Origin: Rhopalosiphum padi | Taxonomy: Eukaryota > Arthropoda > Insecta > Hemiptera > Aphididae | Assembly: GCF_020882245.1 (NCBI RefSeq) | Contig: NC_083597.1 | Span: 54,228,152-54,292,151 of the forward strand | DNA: 64,000 bases | Reading direction: 5' to 3' | Shown here: positions 59,896 through 64,000 of the stretch, one piece after another | Layout: the number at the start of each line of letters is the position of its first letter | Position numbering within the stretch: position 1 is the stretch's first letter | Made by a program: the position numbers and the translations under genes | Notes under the pieces: generated by a model | Databases searched by the model: none | Told to the model about the DNA's origin: nothing | The model's input: only the letters and a program-made list of their open reading frames with translations

Positions 59896-62800
59896 CTACA
59901 GCAAACGAAAATAATATATAAAACAACCGGCAACACAAATGATTATAGCAGTATCTATTTTATTCCTAAAAATAAATACATATGGCGTACGAGTTGTGAA
60001 TACGATATTCATCACAACGTTTGGAAGATAATATCGGAATGATCCGTTCACATATTATCATCATACATCTATATTTATAGCATATGTTTAGCACCTGGCA
60101 GATGTACTCATATCATATAATGTAATATGTTAGTTATATTGTACTTATCGAGAGTTTACTTGTAATTTATTCATTCAATAAAAATATATTTCTGTACTAA
60201 TTCAAAATGTTTTTCTGATTAATTGTTAATTAATAAAATTGTAAGCTCTTGAATTTATAATTAATATATTTTAATAACCTTAACTATGCTTTACTTGAAT
60301 TTATTGAATGATTTTTAAAAACTTAAATTGACTAAACACCTATTATTAAAATATGTACTTGTATTACTCATATCTTATAAACATATAATATATTTTCAAT
60401 GCTAAATTAAATTTATGTGTTTTGTCCAATATCAAAAACAAATGCAATTTCCCTGAAATGTCAAAAATATGTCTGGCTGCCCATTGATTCATTTGAAACA
60501 AACAAACAAGTTATATAATATTATCATATCGAGATCCTGTTCTTGTATCTGATTGGATTAAAATTTGTTCCAGTAAATCGCATTCAAAATTGGTATATCA
60601 TCCCATATGGCAAATTTTATTATAGGAAAAGGCACCTAAAATACAACTCAGCCGCAAGACATATATGCTTCTCTCAGTTTCTTTAATAAAGAATAAGAAA
60701 ACACCTTTGAGGCTCAAATAACAAATTTTTTCTGCAGTAAATATATTATTCACTAATATTATATTATAAATATACCAAATTATAAAATTATCTAACGATA
60801 ATTTTTTTTTCTTAGCACGTAGCCATACATTACTGTATTACGTAACATAATTACAGCTTCAAGGGACACGATAAATACGTCTTATAATGTTTGAAAATAT
60901 ATATATATATATATAAAGTATTGTACTGTTTATTGTAGTTTAAAGGGTGACTTATTTTTATTGCTCGGACTCGTATCCGTGTGAATATCGAATAAAAGAC
61001 TTGCACCTGATAACGAATAGTTGTGTTCAAATTCAATGACCATTGTAAACGATAATCGTATTAAGGCGAGGTAACGCGAGAATTATAAACTTGTAACTTA
61101 TCTTTACAAAAAAACAACTACGATTATAAACAACTATAAAATGAATATGAAGATACTTTACACCAGCTGTCATGTTATTAAATTGTTTATAATTTTTACG
61201 GTATGCTAATTGTTAATTAATAATAAAGTGTACAAAATACTGATATAGTTTCACAGGAGCAATAAGCAAAGTTTCCGTTTCAAAGTACACGTTTGTAGTA
61301 ATATATACTATATATTATATAGGTATATTCCCCGAGAGTATAAATTATATTTTCACGTCTTGTTGAAATTATTTTAATTTTCCTGTTCAATACATCGTTA
61401 CAGTGAGTCGTTCGTATACATTGACAGGAAATTTGTGCGAGCGTAACTCGAGTATAAGATAAAACATTTTACAAAACTATATACGAGCTACGCATTGTTT
61501 AGCAAACAAGAATTTAATATTTTAAACATATATATCTGGTCAAAGAAGTGCTCGTTTATGATAAATAAAACACAATGTTGCGAATAATAATAATATTAAT
61601 AATAATTGTCCCGTTATTATAATGATGTAGTTTACGCGATTATAAATTAAATTGTTTACCACCCCTCTCACTCATCATCAGAGGAGTAGGAGATAAAGAG
61701 GCTGATGATGGAAAGGGATGCCGAGAACGGCAGAGGTAGCTTGTCTTTTGTGCGCCAAGGATGATAATATTTTTTTGCAAAAGAAAATATTATTTTTATT
61801 ATTATTTTTTTTTATATAAAACATGAAAAAAATATGATAGAGAAATGCAAAGAACATCGATTGATGTATAGGATATATAATGTGACCTTCTAGTAATATT
61901 TGAGTACAATAACTGCGATCCAAGTATCTACTCTGATCGGCAGGGGATGGAAAGCCGACCAGGAAACGGGTAACAACGAAAAAACTTGAATGCCACTCCG
62001 CCCTGACATCTGTATATAATAATAATACTCGTCCTTAAGCTTATTTATATTCCTCAAAACTCCATGCACCGATTACATTCTCTAGTGACATTTTATTTTT
62101 ATTTTTGCGTGGCGTTTTACATAGAAAAATATAAGATTATACAGCGGAATTATATTATAATAATATAATACGAATATATCATTATAATAATAATATTATT
62201 TTTATTATTACAATATAATAATATATTATACGAATGCGTATGGCGTATCGAATATTACATGCACATATATTGTACCACATACGGGGTGTTTAGAACTACG
62301 GGAAAATTATATATTTTCAAGGCAATTCATCAAACATGCTCAACTCAATTATATACAATAGTATATAACTTTAATCAAATTAATCAAATTTAATTTTTAA
62401 ATTTTTAAGTATTCCCAAAGTTTTAAAGAGTAATCACTATATTTTCATATACTTAAAATTCTTATGCCATCTAAGGAAAATCTTATGAGGATAAAAAATT
62501 TATTTTTTTCAGATGAGAATCTTTTGATAAATTTTTTGAAAATATTGTAGTATATAAATCAAAATTCAAGTGATTAGTTTCTGAGAATCAAACTTTATGA
62601 TCTAAGGATAATAGTCTATCATAATATTAAAATGAGAACTATGATGACTAAAAAAATATAGTTATAATTTATAAAATATGTCTGTAAATAATTAGTAGTA
62701 TAAGTATTAAATATCATATTTATATATACTATCATACATTTTATGTTAATTCATTATTATATATTTAAAGTTAAATAAATAAGAAACTATTTATTTGAAT

Positions 62801-64000
62801 TTTAATGAAGTTAAATATCGCCTACTTCTTAAAAATACTAAAGTATGAATGGTTAGGCTAAGATTTAAGTATTTAAAAATATTAAATAAATTGAATATTT
62901 AAACGCTTGTTATTAAAAAAGCAAAACAAAAATATAAAATAGTTCCGTATTTTTTGAATTTTATTATTAATGGAATAAAGTATTTTATTTAAGTCATACA
63001 TTTTATGAGAACTTAAAAATTAAATTAATTTTTTTTAACAATTAAACAAATTTTAATGGTCAGTTAAAACACCTCTATAATATATTTAATTATATTGTTA
63101 AACTAATTATACTAATTATTTTTAGTTGTTCAATGAACACATGTGTCTTAAAGCTTGATTATTATATAGCTAAATAATAATACGTTACAATTTAATTTAG
63201 ACTTATTTGTTTTCTATAGATGAATGAAATACATATTACACATATTATGTTTTTGGATTCAAATTATATAAAATTTTATTTATTCCATAATTCGTAATTT
63301 CAATTTATAAACAATTCAAAAGTCAACATTACTAAATATTAGTTGTGTCTACGCTTATTGAATTTTGGGTGAAACAATAAATTGTAAGAACACATTACAA
63401 TGCCCAGTTCCCTCACGACATGATGAACAATCCGGAGAATAGCCTATAAATTGACTATTATTAATAATAATATGTATGATTTTATGTAATTTATTACGTT
63501 TCATATTTTATTATAAGTGGCTTGTAAATGATAATAATTTATTATTAAAAAATAGTTTCAATAAAGGTTGTGCTAGAGTACTTGAGAAATAAACAGTGAG
63601 AAATTATTCTCATTTTTTATTAACTAGGATAATACTATTATATGTTTTTAATATAAAAGACTGGATATATATTTATATATATATAAAATAAAACAGTTAT
63701 CTATTATAATTAGATACATTTCACGTAATAAAAATTGAACGTTACAAAAATATTTTTAAAATGATGGTCTGTTAAAAAAATATAAATTAAAACTTTTATG
63801 TACCATTTAATCAATTATTATTTTACTTAAAATAATAAAAACTATTATTTTTTTTTATTTTTAATACAGAATGTTTTCGATCAATATAATTTTTTGCACA
63901 ATTTAATAATACAGTATAAACTTCCTATTATTATAAAACCTGATACTTGCACTTAATCAGTGGAAACTTTTATGTACACAAAATATAATTAAAATGTAAT
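59896..64000 (-). other. Upstream intron, continuing beyond the window
   Basis: AT-rich. I found no exon with a signal peptide and a phase-1 donor. A less AT-biased patch at about 61660-61990 has no recognisable product. A segment near 62330 resembles the 56.5 kb repeat. Confidence 0.55.

Noticed and set aside
61660..61990. Candidate signal-peptide exon upstream of the prodomain
   Set aside because: No hydrophobic leader joined to a phase-1 donor could be found.
1..64000. CRISPR arrays, tRNA, rRNA, operons
   Set aside because: No regularly spaced repeats, cloverleaf-type sequence or rRNA-like sequence seen; gene structure is clearly eukaryotic.

Overview
The window looks like an AT-rich insect genome, most likely an aphid or a close hemipteran relative. 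That guess rests on the strong A+T bias, very long introns mixed with 63-72 bp ones, a full-length Jockey-type LINE, and an insect-type ADAM gene. I could run no search, so the species is inferred.

The window is dominated by one gene on the minus strand. It reads from beyond the right edge (first exon seen ends at 59895) to a stop codon at 722. I assembled it from splice sites and reading phase: 19 consecutive coding exons, plus one alternative exon, give about 837 residues in one open frame. The protein is an ADAM of the ADAM11/22/23 group (Drosophila mind-meld type). Domains in order are reprolysin prodomain, furin site RLKR, metalloprotease-like domain, disintegrin domain, Cys-rich domain, EGF-like domain, stalk, one transmembrane helix and a short polar tail. 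The zinc motif reads HMIGHNVGMGH: the catalytic Glu is Met, so it is probably a non-enzymatic receptor or adhesion protein. The signal-peptide exon is not in the window.

Layout, left to right. 1-721: 3' flank. 722-3686: tail exon and two alternative transmembrane exons with matching phases. 9203-21006: the compact core (EGF to prodomain exons) with short introns. 21007-33754: a 12.7 kb intron holding a CpG-rich island at about 26.0-27.0 kb. 33755-33834: a prodomain exon that begins with ATG. 33835-58968: a 25 kb intron holding a nearly pristine Jockey-type LINE (42037-46631, plus strand, intact ORF1 and ORF2, 12-bp target-site duplication), a hAT-type MITE (50958-51417), a second MITE-like repeat (about 56497-56790) and a second GC-rich island at 54.2-55.1 kb. 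58969-59895: two further prodomain exons. 59896-64000: upstream intron.

The most interesting signals concern isoform diversity. There are two phase-matched transmembrane exons, a frame-neutral 63-nt intron inside the EGF domain, a skippable 72-nt Ser/Gly exon, and two GC-rich islands each followed by a minus-strand splice donor whose phase fits the next exon (possible alternative promoters and N termini). I saw no tRNA, rRNA, CRISPR array or bacterial-type operon.
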